A stretch of DNA of 58,286 nt from Luteimonas salinisoli (lineage in GTDB: Bacteria; Pseudomonadota; Gammaproteobacteria; Xanthomonadales; Xanthomonadaceae): assembly GCF_013425525.1 (NCBI RefSeq), contig NZ_JACCKA010000070.1, positions 1 through 58,286 of the forward strand, given 5' to 3'. A program made the translations under genes and the position numbers. Positions 15,776 through 24,001 of this stretch are shown one piece after another. Within the stretch, counting starts at the first letter, position 1. Each line of letters begins with the position of its first letter. The notes beneath the pieces are model-generated. The model ran no database searches. It worked only from the letters and a program-made list of their open reading frames with translations, and was not told the origin of the DNA.

Positions 15776-18700
15776 TCAGAACTCCAGCGCCAGCGTCAGC
15801 TGGCCATAGCGCGGCCCCTGCAGGAAGCGCTCCTTGCCGAAGTACGGGTCGCGATCGCCGACGCCTGGCTCCAGATCCTGGTACACCCAGACCGGCTTCT
15901 GGTTGTTGAGCAGGTTGTAGACAGCCAGCTTGGCCGAGAAGTCGGCGGCGCCGAAGCTGCGTTCGTAGGCGAGACTCAGGCCGATGTCGACGATCCACGG
16001 CATCCGCCCGGCGTCGCCGCGCGGGGAGTGCTCGAACACGCGGTCGGCGGTGCTCCAGGTATCGCCCTCCTCCGGGTTCGGGAAGGCTTGATCGCGCGTG
16101 CAGTTCTCCACACAGATGTAGTAGCTGTGGTAGCTCTTCCAGTTGTAGGGGTTGCCCACACCCATGGCGGTAATCGGTCCGCCAGAACGCGCGTCGACCG
16201 TGGCGCCCGCGCGCCAATTGTCGTTGAACGCATAGCTGCCGCGCAGCTTGATCTGGTGGCGGTGGTCGTTGGCCAGCGGACCGTCGCCCCGGTAGTTGAC
16301 GAAGGGATCGTCGAAATTCTCGGTGCGGCCGGTATCGCCGAAGTTGGTATCGGTGTTTACCGGCCCTTCCGCGTTGCCCTCGCTCCAGGACAGCGTGTAG
16401 GACGCGTTGAACGCCCACTTTCCGTCCCAGGCGCGGTCGAGCTGGAGTTCCAGCGCCTTGTAATCGCGCTTGGGCTTCACCCAGCCGCGCTGGCCGGTCG
16501 GGGTGGAGCCGACGTAGGTCCACTCGCCGTCGATGAACTCATAGTTGTCGGCTTCGGTCCAATAGCCCGCCTGCGAGGTGTCGATCGTGAGATACCCATC
16601 GGCAGTGCCGTCGCAGTCGGTGTCGCCCCAGATGGTCAACTCCTCGCCAGGATTGGCCATCACCCAGGAACTGCCGACCCGACCGCAATGGGTGGCGGTG
16701 ATGTTGATGTCGTCGATCGCGTTCTCGAGCCTCCGGTAGATGCCGCGCGCACCCCAAGACCAGGTCTCGTTCAGTGCCTGCTGGAAGCCGAGGATCAGCT
16801 CGTCCTGGTAGACCGGGTCCATGTCGGCGTCGACTTCGGCCCGCAAGTCTCCGACCGTACCGTCGCCCTGGTCGTTGCTGAAGCCGAACTGCGGCCCGAG
16901 GATCGGCGTCGCATACTGCACCCCGTCGCGTTCGCTGATCTCCCAGCCGTCGAAACCGTAGAAGGTCCGCTCGTCCAGCAGCGCACCGCCCTGCTTGATA
17001 TTGATGACGTTGGCCACCGGCAGGTAGTAGCGGCCGGCGTTGCCGAACAGCTTGGTGGTGCCGTCGCCGCGGAGGTCCCAGGAGAACCCGACCCGGGGCG
17101 CGATCATGTCATCCATCTCGATATAGGTATTTCCCTCGGCGTCCTTGTTGTCGAACTCCTCGTAGCGCAGCCCCAGGTTGAGCAGGAAGTTGGGAGTGAT
17201 CGACCAGCTGTCCTCGATGTAGAGGGCCTGGTTGTTGGACTCGAACTCCCCGAAGATCTCGTAGCGGCGGGCGCGCACGTACTCGGTGTAGCCGGGGGGT
17301 ACGGTCCCGGCGTCGGGGATCTGCGCGCCCGGCGTGGTCGTGCTGACCAGATACGACACTCCGCCGGGCCCCGAATATCCCTGGCTCAGATCAGAAGTGT
17401 TGACCTCGCGGTCGTAACCGAAGCGCAGCAGGTGGTCGCCCAGCGACCACTCGAAGTCGGCGCGGGTCTGCTTGCGCTCGTCATTTCGATCGTAGATGCT
17501 CAGGTTATTGGTACAGCCGAGCGGAACACCCGGGTCCGGTACGCCACTACCCGCACTCACGTAATTGCAGTCGGCGTCGTTGGGCGAGCCGGTAATGCTG
17601 TTGCGCTCCATGCTGCCGTGCATCACCTTCATCGACAGTGAGTTGGTGAGGTACGAGCTCCAAGTGAGCGCCCAGTTGGTACCGCCGGTTTCGGAGTACC
17701 GGTCCGATAGTGCATCGCCAACGGTATCGGTATCGAAGTCGTAGGCGTAGGTGGTGGTATCGGTGCGGTTGTCGTTGGAGAACGCCATCAGGTTGAGCAG
17801 ATTGTTTTCGGTGATCTGCCAGTCGAGCGTGGTACCCCAGAAGCCATCGTCTGACTCGCCGCGGTTGAAGCTGGTGCCGACGTTGTTGGTGCTTTCCGGC
17901 TCCACCTTCCGTCCCTCGTACATGGCGAAGAAAAACAGCCGGTCCCTGATGATCGGACCCGACGCCCATGCGTTGAGCCTGGTGGCGTCGGTGGTGTCCT
18001 TGCTGCGGGTGAGGTAGCGCTCGCCGTCGAGATAGCTGTCGCGGCGCGAGGCCTCCCAGTCGCTGGGTCCCCAGACCAGCTTGGCGCCGTAGTGGAACTC
18101 GTTGCTGCCCGACTTGGCCAGGGCGTTCACCACGCCGCCAGTGGTACGGCCAAACTCCACGGAATAGCCGCCGGTCTTGACCTGGAATTCGTTGTAGAAG
18201 TCGAACGGCGCTTCGGAAAAGCCGACGCGGTTGTAGAAGTCGGTAACGTTCAGCCCGTTGAGGTAGAACGCATTCTCCGCGACCGACGAGCCGCCGAACG
18301 AGATGCCGCCGAACCCGGCACTGCCCTGGGCGACGCCCGGCGCCAGCACCGCCACCGAGGAGACGTTGCGCTCCACCGGCATCCGCGCGATCTCCTGCGC
18401 GGTGATGTTGGTGGCCGACTCCGTCGAGGTCACGTCGACGGCGTTGACGATCCGAGACCCGACGACCTGCACCGTGGCCAGCTCGGTGGTACCGTCGCCG
18501 GCCAGGTTGACCGTGGTGGCGTTGCCCAGCGTCACCGTCACACCGACCGGCTGTCCGCCCTCCGCTTGCAGGGTGTACTGGCCGGGGGGAAGCAACGGAA
18601 GTCGATACCGGCCGTCGGCACCGGCCGTCACGCCGCGCGTGAAGCCGGTTTCCGGATTGGTGATGGTCACCCGCGCCCCAGCTTCGGCCCGGCCGGTGAC

Positions 18701-18808
18701 CGCTCCGGTGGCGCTCTGCGCCAGCACCGCCGGCGTGGTTGCGGACAGGCACGCCCCCAGGGCGATACAGAGGGCGGCGCGGCGGAATTTGGAATGGCTG
18801 GCCTTCAT
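15776..18808 (-). CDS. Oar-like TonB-dependent receptor with carboxypeptidase-regulatory domain
   Basis: A 1010-residue receptor with a signal peptide cut near residue 30 (AVLAQSATG). Next is an Ig-like carboxypeptidase-regulatory domain (about residues 30-110: GRAEAGARVTITNPETGFTR, DGRYRLPLLPPGQYTL). The plug follows (VDVTSTESATNITAQEIARM, NAFYLNGLNVTDFYNR), then a long barrel ending LTLALEF. This N-terminal layout is that of Oar/OmpA-related receptors for peptides and proteins. The ATG has GGGGAGAA upstream. It follows a transglutaminase-fold protein by 46 bp and ends at a strong terminator, so the two form one operon driven by promoter B. Cargo is unproven. Confidence 0.94.
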   Translation of the reverse strand: MKASHSKFRRAALCIALGACLSATTPAVLAQSATGAVTGRAEAGARVTITNPETGFTRGVTAGADGRYRLPLLPPGQYTLQAEGGQPVGVTVTLGNATTVNLAGDGTTELATVQVVGSRIVNAVDVTSTESATNITAQEIARMPVERNVSSVAVLAPGVAQGSAGFGGISFGGSSVAENAFYLNGLNVTDFYNRVGFSEAPFDFYNEFQVKTGGYSVEFGRTTGGVVNALAKSGSNEFHYGAKLVWGPSDWEASRRDSYLDGERYLTRSKDTTDATRLNAWASGPIIRDRLFFFAMYEGRKVEPESTNNVGTSFNRGESDDGFWGTTLDWQITENNLLNLMAFSNDNRTDTTTYAYDFDTDTVGDALSDRYSETGGTNWALTWSSYLTNSLSMKVMHGSMERNSITGSPNDADCNYVSAGSGVPDPGVPLGCTNNLSIYDRNDERKQTRADFEWSLGDHLLRFGYDREVNTSDLSQGYSGPGGVSYLVSTTTPGAQIPDAGTVPPGYTEYVRARRYEIFGEFESNNQALYIEDSWSITPNFLLNLGLRYEEFDNKDAEGNTYIEMDDMIAPRVGFSWDLRGDGTTKLFGNAGRYYLPVANVINIKQGGALLDERTFYGFDGWEISERDGVQYATPILGPQFGFSNDQGDGTVGDLRAEVDADMDPVYQDELILGFQQALNETWSWGARGIYRRLENAIDDINITATHCGRVGSSWVMANPGEELTIWGDTDCDGTADGYLTIDTSQAGYWTEADNYEFIDGEWTYVGSTPTGQRGWVKPKRDYKALELQLDRAWDGKWAFNASYTLSWSEGNAEGPVNTDTNFGDTGRTENFDDPFVNYRGDGPLANDHRHQIKLRGSYAFNDNWRAGATVDARSGGPITAMGVGNPYNWKSYHSYYICVENCTRDQAFPNPEEGDTWSTADRVFEHSPRGDAGRMPWIVDIGLSLAYERSFGAADFSAKLAVYNLLNNQKPVWVYQDLEPGVGDRDPYFGKERFLQGPRYGQLTLALEF

Positions 18809-18854
18809 TGCGGTTCTCCCCAGAACAGGTGCGTGATGGTTGGCTTGGCGATGG

Positions 18855-20387
18855 TCAGGTGCGCTCGTCCGTGGCGGGTGGCAGGATCTGCCACTCGAAC
18901 TCGTAGTCCCATTGGTCGAAATAGAGGTTGCCGCCGTCCCATTCGGCCTCGCCGCGCTGCGAGTCGACGGTCTCGGAACGGAAGTGCTGTTTGGGCGGCA
19001 CGAACGACTGCGACCAGTCGTCGTTGTAGGCGACGCGGTAGGCGTCGAGCCCGCCGAGGTAGAACCAGCGGAGCTCCGGGTCGTCGCTCTCGAGCTGCCC
19101 GGTAGTGACGTCCATCGGCACCCAGCCGTACGGCGCCAGGTACAGCCAGCCCCAGTCGTGCATGTTGTCGTAGCCGGTCTCTTCGTCGGAGAAGGTCCAG
19201 CCGGACTGCCAGCGCGCCGGGATGCCGTTCATGCGCAGCAGGGTGATCAGCAGCAGGGTGACCTGGCCGCAGTCGGCGTGGTCCGCATGCAGGGCGTGGT
19301 CGCCGATGTTGCTCAGGGTCGAGTATTCGCGCGCGCCGCCCCAGGGGATCCGGTCGACCGCGGCGAACAGCTTCTGCGCGATGCGATACGGGTTGGTCTC
19401 GTCGCCCACCACCCGGCGCGAGTACTCGCGCATCGCCTCGGTGAACACCACGTGCGGCGCGCGCTCGGCCACGTAGGGCGCCAGCGTTTCGTCGATCTCC
19501 GCGACCACCACCCGCTCCGGGTCGATGTCGAAGCGGCGGGCGTGGATGGTCAGCTCGTAGCTCACCGAGAACCGCGTCGGCTCTCCGGCGACGGCCGGCC
19601 GTTCCAGGTAGGCGGTGCGCTGGAGGGCGTCTTCCGGCGCGATCCGCGCGTCGCCGGGCAGGCTGTCCACCAGCCGGATGTCTTCCTGCTGGCCCGGGAT
19701 CGCCCGCGGGTAGGGAATCCAGGCGCGCACCGTCTCCCCGTCCGGCACCGCATCGGCCTCGACCACCAGGGATTGGGTGATGCGCACACGGCGCGGCGCC
19801 ACGCTGGTCGCGCCGCCGGCCTTCGCCGCCGCCAGCACTTCCCGGTGGTGCGGATGCAGGGTCTCGTAGGGGCCCTGGGTGAAGGGGCGCACCGGCGGCG
19901 CGCGGCGCGCGGCCACGCGCGGCTGCAGCCGGAACAGGTTGAAGACGGCGCGGTTGAAATAGCGCGTCTCGCCGTCGATGGCGATGCGCTCGATCAGCCC
20001 TTCCGCGTCCCAGGCGTCGAACTCCTCGGCGGTGACGTCCGGGGCCTGCCGACGGACCGCGGCCAACGCCGCAGCCCGGTCGAGGGTGAAATCCAGGCGG
20101 ATGCGGCGCATCCGCTCGCGCTGGAACTCCAACGCGCGGCGGGTCTCGGCAGCGGTCCGTGGCGCCGCCAGCAGCGCGGCGATGCGCGCCTCGGCCTCGG
20201 CGAAGCGGCCCTCGTCGACCATCGCCACCACCGGCGCAGGTGCCGGCGGCGGCAGCCCGGATGCGGCGGCGGGACCGGTCGCCAGCACGGCGGCCAGGAC
20301 GGGCGCACAGAGAACAGCGGCCCGCCGGGCGATCGCGCCGGCGGCATTCCTTGCTGTGTCCTGGTGGGTTGCGCGCCGCAGTTTCAT
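18855..20387 (-). CDS. Exported transglutaminase-like (papain-fold) protein
   Basis: A 510-residue protein. The start at 20387 (MKLRRATHQ) is chosen because the longer frame would begin at or before the predicted transcription start. It gives a signal peptide ending PAAASG, so the protein is periplasmic or secreted. The N-terminal 220 residues are helical and unassigned. The transglutaminase core has the catalytic triad: Cys near residue 372 in HADCGQVTLLLITLLRMNGI, His near 409 in NMHDWGWLYL and Asp in GWVPMDVTTG. In bacteria such domains usually act as peptidases or amidases rather than crosslinkers. Being first in an operon with a TonB receptor, it may trim peptides before or after uptake. 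That role is inference. Confidence 0.88.
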   Translation of the reverse strand: MKLRRATHQDTARNAAGAIARRAAVLCAPVLAAVLATGPAAASGLPPPAPAPVVAMVDEGRFAEAEARIAALLAAPRTAAETRRALEFQRERMRRIRLDFTLDRAAALAAVRRQAPDVTAEEFDAWDAEGLIERIAIDGETRYFNRAVFNLFRLQPRVAARRAPPVRPFTQGPYETLHPHHREVLAAAKAGGATSVAPRRVRITQSLVVEADAVPDGETVRAWIPYPRAIPGQQEDIRLVDSLPGDARIAPEDALQRTAYLERPAVAGEPTRFSVSYELTIHARRFDIDPERVVVAEIDETLAPYVAERAPHVVFTEAMREYSRRVVGDETNPYRIAQKLFAAVDRIPWGGAREYSTLSNIGDHALHADHADCGQVTLLLITLLRMNGIPARWQSGWTFSDEETGYDNMHDWGWLYLAPYGWVPMDVTTGQLESDDPELRWFYLGGLDAYRVAYNDDWSQSFVPPKQHFRSETVDSQRGEAEWDGGNLYFDQWDYEFEWQILPPATDERT

Positions 20388-20417
20388 GGTCCCCGCCGGT
20401 GTGGCCCCCGTCACGGC

Positions 20418-20446
20418 TGTGTAACATTCTCCCAGGGGCCCGTCAA
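20418..20446 (-). promoter_or_regulatory. Promoter B of the transglutaminase-receptor operon
   Basis: On the minus strand: -35 TTGACG (20441-20446), 17-bp spacer, -10 TACACA (20418-20423) with TGT extension and AGAATAATTTA upstream. Transcription should start near 20411, about 24 nt before the ATG. It is a close copy of promoter A. Confidence 0.75.
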
Positions 20447-20464
20447 TAAATTATTCTTCGGATG

Positions 20465-20493
20465 TTGATTTTGTGAAGAATGTATTCCATAAC
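20465..20493 (+). promoter_or_regulatory. Divergent promoter of the C40 peptidase-epimerase operon
   Basis: -35 TTGATT (20465-20470), 17-bp spacer and -10 CATAAC (20488-20493), about 43 bp before the ATG at 20536. Inside the spacer lies GAATGTATTC (20478-20487), a GAAT-N2-ATTC palindrome. It is well placed for repression by the MurR/RpiR-type regulator encoded in the same operon. Operator function is inference. Confidence 0.5.
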
Positions 20494-20535
20494 TGCCCCG
20501 GGGCCGCCGCCCGCGGCACCCGGCAAGGGGAACCC

Positions 20536-21945
20536 ATGAGATCCACCCATCCGCTGATCCTGCTGCTCGCGCTGGCGCTATCGGCCTGCGCCCCCGCCCT
20601 TCCGGCACGCGAGCCGGCGCATGCCGATCGCCTGCCTGTGCATGGCGTGGTGGCCGTCGACCAGCGCCATCTGCAGCCCGACTACTGGATCGAACGCCTC
20701 GGCCCGGCCGCGCAGCGGCCCTACCTCGACGGCGCCGCGATCGCCCGGCAGAACGCCGCGCTGGTGGCACGCGACGGCTCGGTGCAGGACATCTCCGCAC
20801 TGCCGCGGACGCTGCCTGACGCGACGGTGCGGGAGTGGATCGCCGCCCTGTCCTCGCGCCCGCAGGGCGAGCGCTACGACGCCACCGGAGCGGTACTGCC
20901 GGCGACCTTCTTCGACGCGCTGGAAGCCGCACTCGCCCTCGATGCGATCCCGCGGGAGCAGCCGACGCGCTACGGCCTGGTCGTGCGCCGCGCCGACCTG
21001 CGCACCTTCCCCGACGCCACCCGCGTCTTCAGCCGGCCCGGCGACACCGACATCGACCGGTTCCAGGAGAGCGCGCTGTTCCCGGGCGACGCGGTCGCCG
21101 TCGCCCACGCCAGCGGCGACGGCGAATGGCTGTTCGTGGTCAGCGACCGCTACTCGGCGTGGATCGAGCGCGACGCGGTCGCGCTCGGCGAGCGCGACAC
21201 GGTGCTCGGCTACGGCAGCCGGTCGCCGGCGCTGGTGGTGACCGGCGCCACCGCCCGCACCGTCTTCAACCCGGAGCGCCCGGAAGTCTCCGAAGTGCAG
21301 CTGGACATGGGCGTGCGCGTGCCGCTGCTCGCCGACTGGCCGGCCGATCGCGCGGTGCACGGCCAGCACCCGCTGTTCGGACACGTGATCGAACTGCCGG
21401 CGCGCGCCGCGGACGGGTCGCTGGCGCTGCTGCCGGCGCTGCTGCCGCGCACCGCCGACGTCTCGCCGCAGCCGCTGCCGCTCACCCCGGCCAACGTCAT
21501 CGCCCAGGGCTTCAAGTTCCTCGGCGAGCGCTACGGCTGGGGGCATTCCTACAATGCCCGCGACTGCAGCGGCTTCGTCTCCGAGGTCTACCGCAGCATG
21601 GGCGTGCAGGTGCCGCGAAACACCCGCGACCAGAGCGTCAGCCCGGCGCTGGACCGGACCCTGTTCGACGAGTCCGACGATCACGAGGCGCGGCTGGCCG
21701 AGGTGGCGAAGCTGCAGCCCGGCGACCTGGTCTACATCCCCGGCCACGTGATGATGGTGATCGGCCGCGAGAACGGCGTCACCTACACCATCCACGACAC
21801 CACCGGCATCGGCTACCTGGACGCCGGCGGCGACCTGGTGCGGGTCCCGCTCAACGGCGTGGTGGTCACGCCGCTGGAGCCGCTGATGGCCGGCGAAGAC
21901 ACCCCCACCGTCGACCGCATCACCAGCATCGTCCGCATCCGCTGA
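20536..21945 (+). CDS. NlpC/P60 (C40) lipoprotein with SH3 domain, YkfC-like
   Basis: A 469-residue lipoprotein: signal sequence with lipobox LSAC (Cys18), ATG preceded by AAGGGG. After an N-terminal stabilising region there is an SH3b-like part (TRVFSRPGDTDIDRFQESAL, GEWLFVVSDRYSAWIERDAV). The NlpC/P60 domain has the catalytic Cys near 343 (NARDCSGFVSEVYRSMG), His near 404 (PGHVMMVIG) and a third His near 420 (YTIHDTTG). This layout matches gamma-D-glutamyl-L-diamino-acid endopeptidases such as Bacillus YkfC, which release L-Ala-D-Glu from muropeptides. The following gene encodes the epimerase that consumes that product, as in ykfBC, which strengthens the call. Confidence 0.92.
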   Translation: MRSTHPLILLLALALSACAPALPAREPAHADRLPVHGVVAVDQRHLQPDYWIERLGPAAQRPYLDGAAIARQNAALVARDGSVQDISALPRTLPDATVREWIAALSSRPQGERYDATGAVLPATFFDALEAALALDAIPREQPTRYGLVVRRADLRTFPDATRVFSRPGDTDIDRFQESALFPGDAVAVAHASGDGEWLFVVSDRYSAWIERDAVALGERDTVLGYGSRSPALVVTGATARTVFNPERPEVSEVQLDMGVRVPLLADWPADRAVHGQHPLFGHVIELPARAADGSLALLPALLPRTADVSPQPLPLTPANVIAQGFKFLGERYGWGHSYNARDCSGFVSEVYRSMGVQVPRNTRDQSVSPALDRTLFDESDDHEARLAEVAKLQPGDLVYIPGHVMMVIGRENGVTYTIHDTTGIGYLDAGGDLVRVPLNGVVVTPLEPLMAGEDTPTVDRITSIVRIR

Positions 21946-21971
21946 GCGCAACCCTCCAGGGACCGAGCCGA

Positions 21972-23069
21972 ATGAAAATCACCCAGATCCGCCTGGACAT
22001 GCTCCGGGTGCCGCTGAAGACGCCGTTCAAGACCGCGCTGCGCACGGTCGACGCGGTGGAGGACATCATCGTCAGCGTCCACACCGACAGCGGCCACGTC
22101 GGCTACGGCGAGGCCGCCGCGACCGCGGTGATCACCGGCGACACCCACGGCTCGATCGTCGAGGCGATCGACAAGCTGATCGCCCCGCGCCTGGTGGGCA
22201 TGGAGATCGCCGACCTCAACCGCGTCGTGCACCGGATCCAGGGCGCGGCCGAGCGCAACACCAGTGCCAAGGCCGCGGTGGAGATCGCGGTCTACGACCT
22301 GTGGGGGCAGCTGTACGGCGCCCCGCTCTACCGCCTGCTCGGCGGCGGCGACCCGGTGATCACCACCGACATCACCATCAGCGTCGACTACATCGACAAG
22401 ATGGTCGCCGACTCCATGGACGCCGTGAACCGCGGCTTCGAATCGTTGAAGATCAAGGTGGGCAAGGAGATCGGTGTCGACCTGGAGCGGGTCAAGGCGA
22501 TCTACGCCGCGGTCGAGGGGCGCGCGCTGTTGCGCCTGGACGCCAACCAGGGCTGGACCGCCAAGCAGGCGGTCTACGCCATCCGCACCCTGGAGGACGC
22601 CGGCGTGCAGCTGGAACTGGTGGAGCAGCCGGTGAAGGCGCGCGACCTGGCCGGCCTGAAATACGTCACCGAGCGTGTGCACACCCCGATCATGGCCGAC
22701 GAGAGCGTATTCGGGCCGGCCGAGGTGATCGACCTGCTGCGCATGCACGCGGCGGATATCATCAACATCAAGCTGATGAAGACCGGGGGCATCTCCAATG
22801 CGATCCGCATCGCCGACATCGCCTCGGTCTATGGCGTGGAATGCATGATCGGCTGCATGATCGAATCCAGCATCAGCGTGGCCGCGGCGGTGCACGTGGC
22901 GGTGGCCAAGGCCGACACGATCCGCAAGATCGACCTGGACGGGCCGTCGCTGTGCGCTTTCAACCCGGTGGAAGGCGGCGTGCGCTTCAACGAATCGGAG
23001 ATCACGATCGACGATTCGCCCGGCCTGGGCATCCGCGGCATCCGCGGGCTCGAGCCGCTGGCGGCCTGA
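21972..23069 (+). CDS. L-Ala-D/L-Glu (dipeptide) epimerase, enolase superfamily
   Basis: A 365-residue cytosolic enzyme of the muconate-lactonising subgroup; it converts L-Ala-D-Glu from murein to L-Ala-L-Glu. The signature residues are in place: KIKVG (Lys160, Lys162), the metal ligands Asp190 (RLDANQGW), Glu218 (LVEQPV) and Asp243 (MADESVF), and the second base Lys267 (INIKLMKTGG). Length fits YkfB/YcjG. It starts 26 bp after the C40 lipoprotein, and the pair mirrors ykfBC. The product can be split by a general dipeptidase into usable L-amino acids. Epimerisation of another dipeptide is possible, but the neighbours favour the murein peptide. Confidence 0.93.
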   Translation: MKITQIRLDMLRVPLKTPFKTALRTVDAVEDIIVSVHTDSGHVGYGEAAATAVITGDTHGSIVEAIDKLIAPRLVGMEIADLNRVVHRIQGAAERNTSAKAAVEIAVYDLWGQLYGAPLYRLLGGGDPVITTDITISVDYIDKMVADSMDAVNRGFESLKIKVGKEIGVDLERVKAIYAAVEGRALLRLDANQGWTAKQAVYAIRTLEDAGVQLELVEQPVKARDLAGLKYVTERVHTPIMADESVFGPAEVIDLLRMHAADIINIKLMKTGGISNAIRIADIASVYGVECMIGCMIESSISVAAAVHVAVAKADTIRKIDLDGPSLCAFNPVEGGVRFNESEITIDDSPGLGIRGIRGLEPLAA

Positions 23070-23082
23070 CGGACGGCCGGCG

Positions 23083-23931
23083 ATGTCCTCGCTGCTCCGG
23101 ATCCGCTCCCAGCGCGACCAGATGTCGGCGATCGAGCGGCGCATCGCCGACTTCATCCTCGACAACGCCCACCTGCTGCGCGACTACTCCTCGCAGCAGC
23201 TGGCCAACGCGCTGGAGGTCAGCCAGTCCAGCGTGGTCAAGTTCAGCCAGAAACTCGGATACAAGGGCTATCCCGACCTGAAGTACGCGGTCGGCGAGGA
23301 CATGGCGCGCAGCGACGGCCAGGGCGACGGTGCCGTGGAGGCGACCGGCGAGGGCGATCGCCACGCCATGCTGGCCGAGACGCTGTGGCAGGCCAAGTCC
23401 AATGCCGAGCAGGAAACCCGGCTGCTCAACCCGCCAGAGACCCTGGACGCGATCGCCGACGCGATCCATCGTGCGCGTACCGTGTTCGTGATCGGCCTGG
23501 GCCACGACAGCATCGCCGCGCGCGGGTTCACCCTGCGGCTGTCGGAAGCCGGGATCCTGGCGGTGTTCCACTTCGATCCGGTGCTGATGCCGACCAGCCT
23601 GGCCAACGCCGGGCGCGACGACGTGCTGGTGGTGTTCTCCGAGCACGGCCGGCGCACCTCGCTGTGCGAGCTCAGCCGGCTGTTCCGCGAGCGCATCGGC
23701 GCGGTGATCAGCGTGACCCGCCACAGCGCCAATCCGCTGCGCGCACAGGCCGATCTGGCGCTGCTGGTGTCCGGCCACGACGAGCGCTCGCACATCGAGC
23801 AGCTGTTGTACCAGTCGGCGCTGCAACACCTGCTGGACCTGGTATTCATGCTGTTGTGCGAGCATGCGGAGGAACGCATGCAGCTGCTCGACCGCAACGC
23901 CGCACGCATGCGCCAGCTGCTGGAAACCTGA
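23083..23931 (+). CDS. MurR/RpiR family regulator with SIS domain
   Basis: A 282-residue transcription factor. The N-terminal RpiR helix-turn-helix (about residues 1-75) includes MSAIERRIADFILDNAHLL and LANALEVSQSSVVKFSQKLG. The C-terminal SIS sugar-isomerase-like effector domain (about 120-265) includes ARTVFVIGLGHDSIAARGF and DVLVVFSEHGRR. MurR of E. coli, from the same family, senses MurNAc-6-phosphate and controls cell-wall sugar catabolism. Here the gene lies 13 bp after the dipeptide epimerase and is probably the local repressor or activator. The SIS effector is unknown. Candidate operator: GAATGTATTC in the promoter at 20465-20493. Confidence 0.92.
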   Translation: MSSLLRIRSQRDQMSAIERRIADFILDNAHLLRDYSSQQLANALEVSQSSVVKFSQKLGYKGYPDLKYAVGEDMARSDGQGDGAVEATGEGDRHAMLAETLWQAKSNAEQETRLLNPPETLDAIADAIHRARTVFVIGLGHDSIAARGFTLRLSEAGILAVFHFDPVLMPTSLANAGRDDVLVVFSEHGRRTSLCELSRLFRERIGAVISVTRHSANPLRAQADLALLVSGHDERSHIEQLLYQSALQHLLDLVFMLLCEHAEERMQLLDRNAARMRQLLET

Positions 23932-24001
23932 TCCACCGCCCGCCGGATCCGGCTCCGCCATCCGGGAGAAGCCTCCCCTCCACACCTGACCGACGCCGCC
24001 G

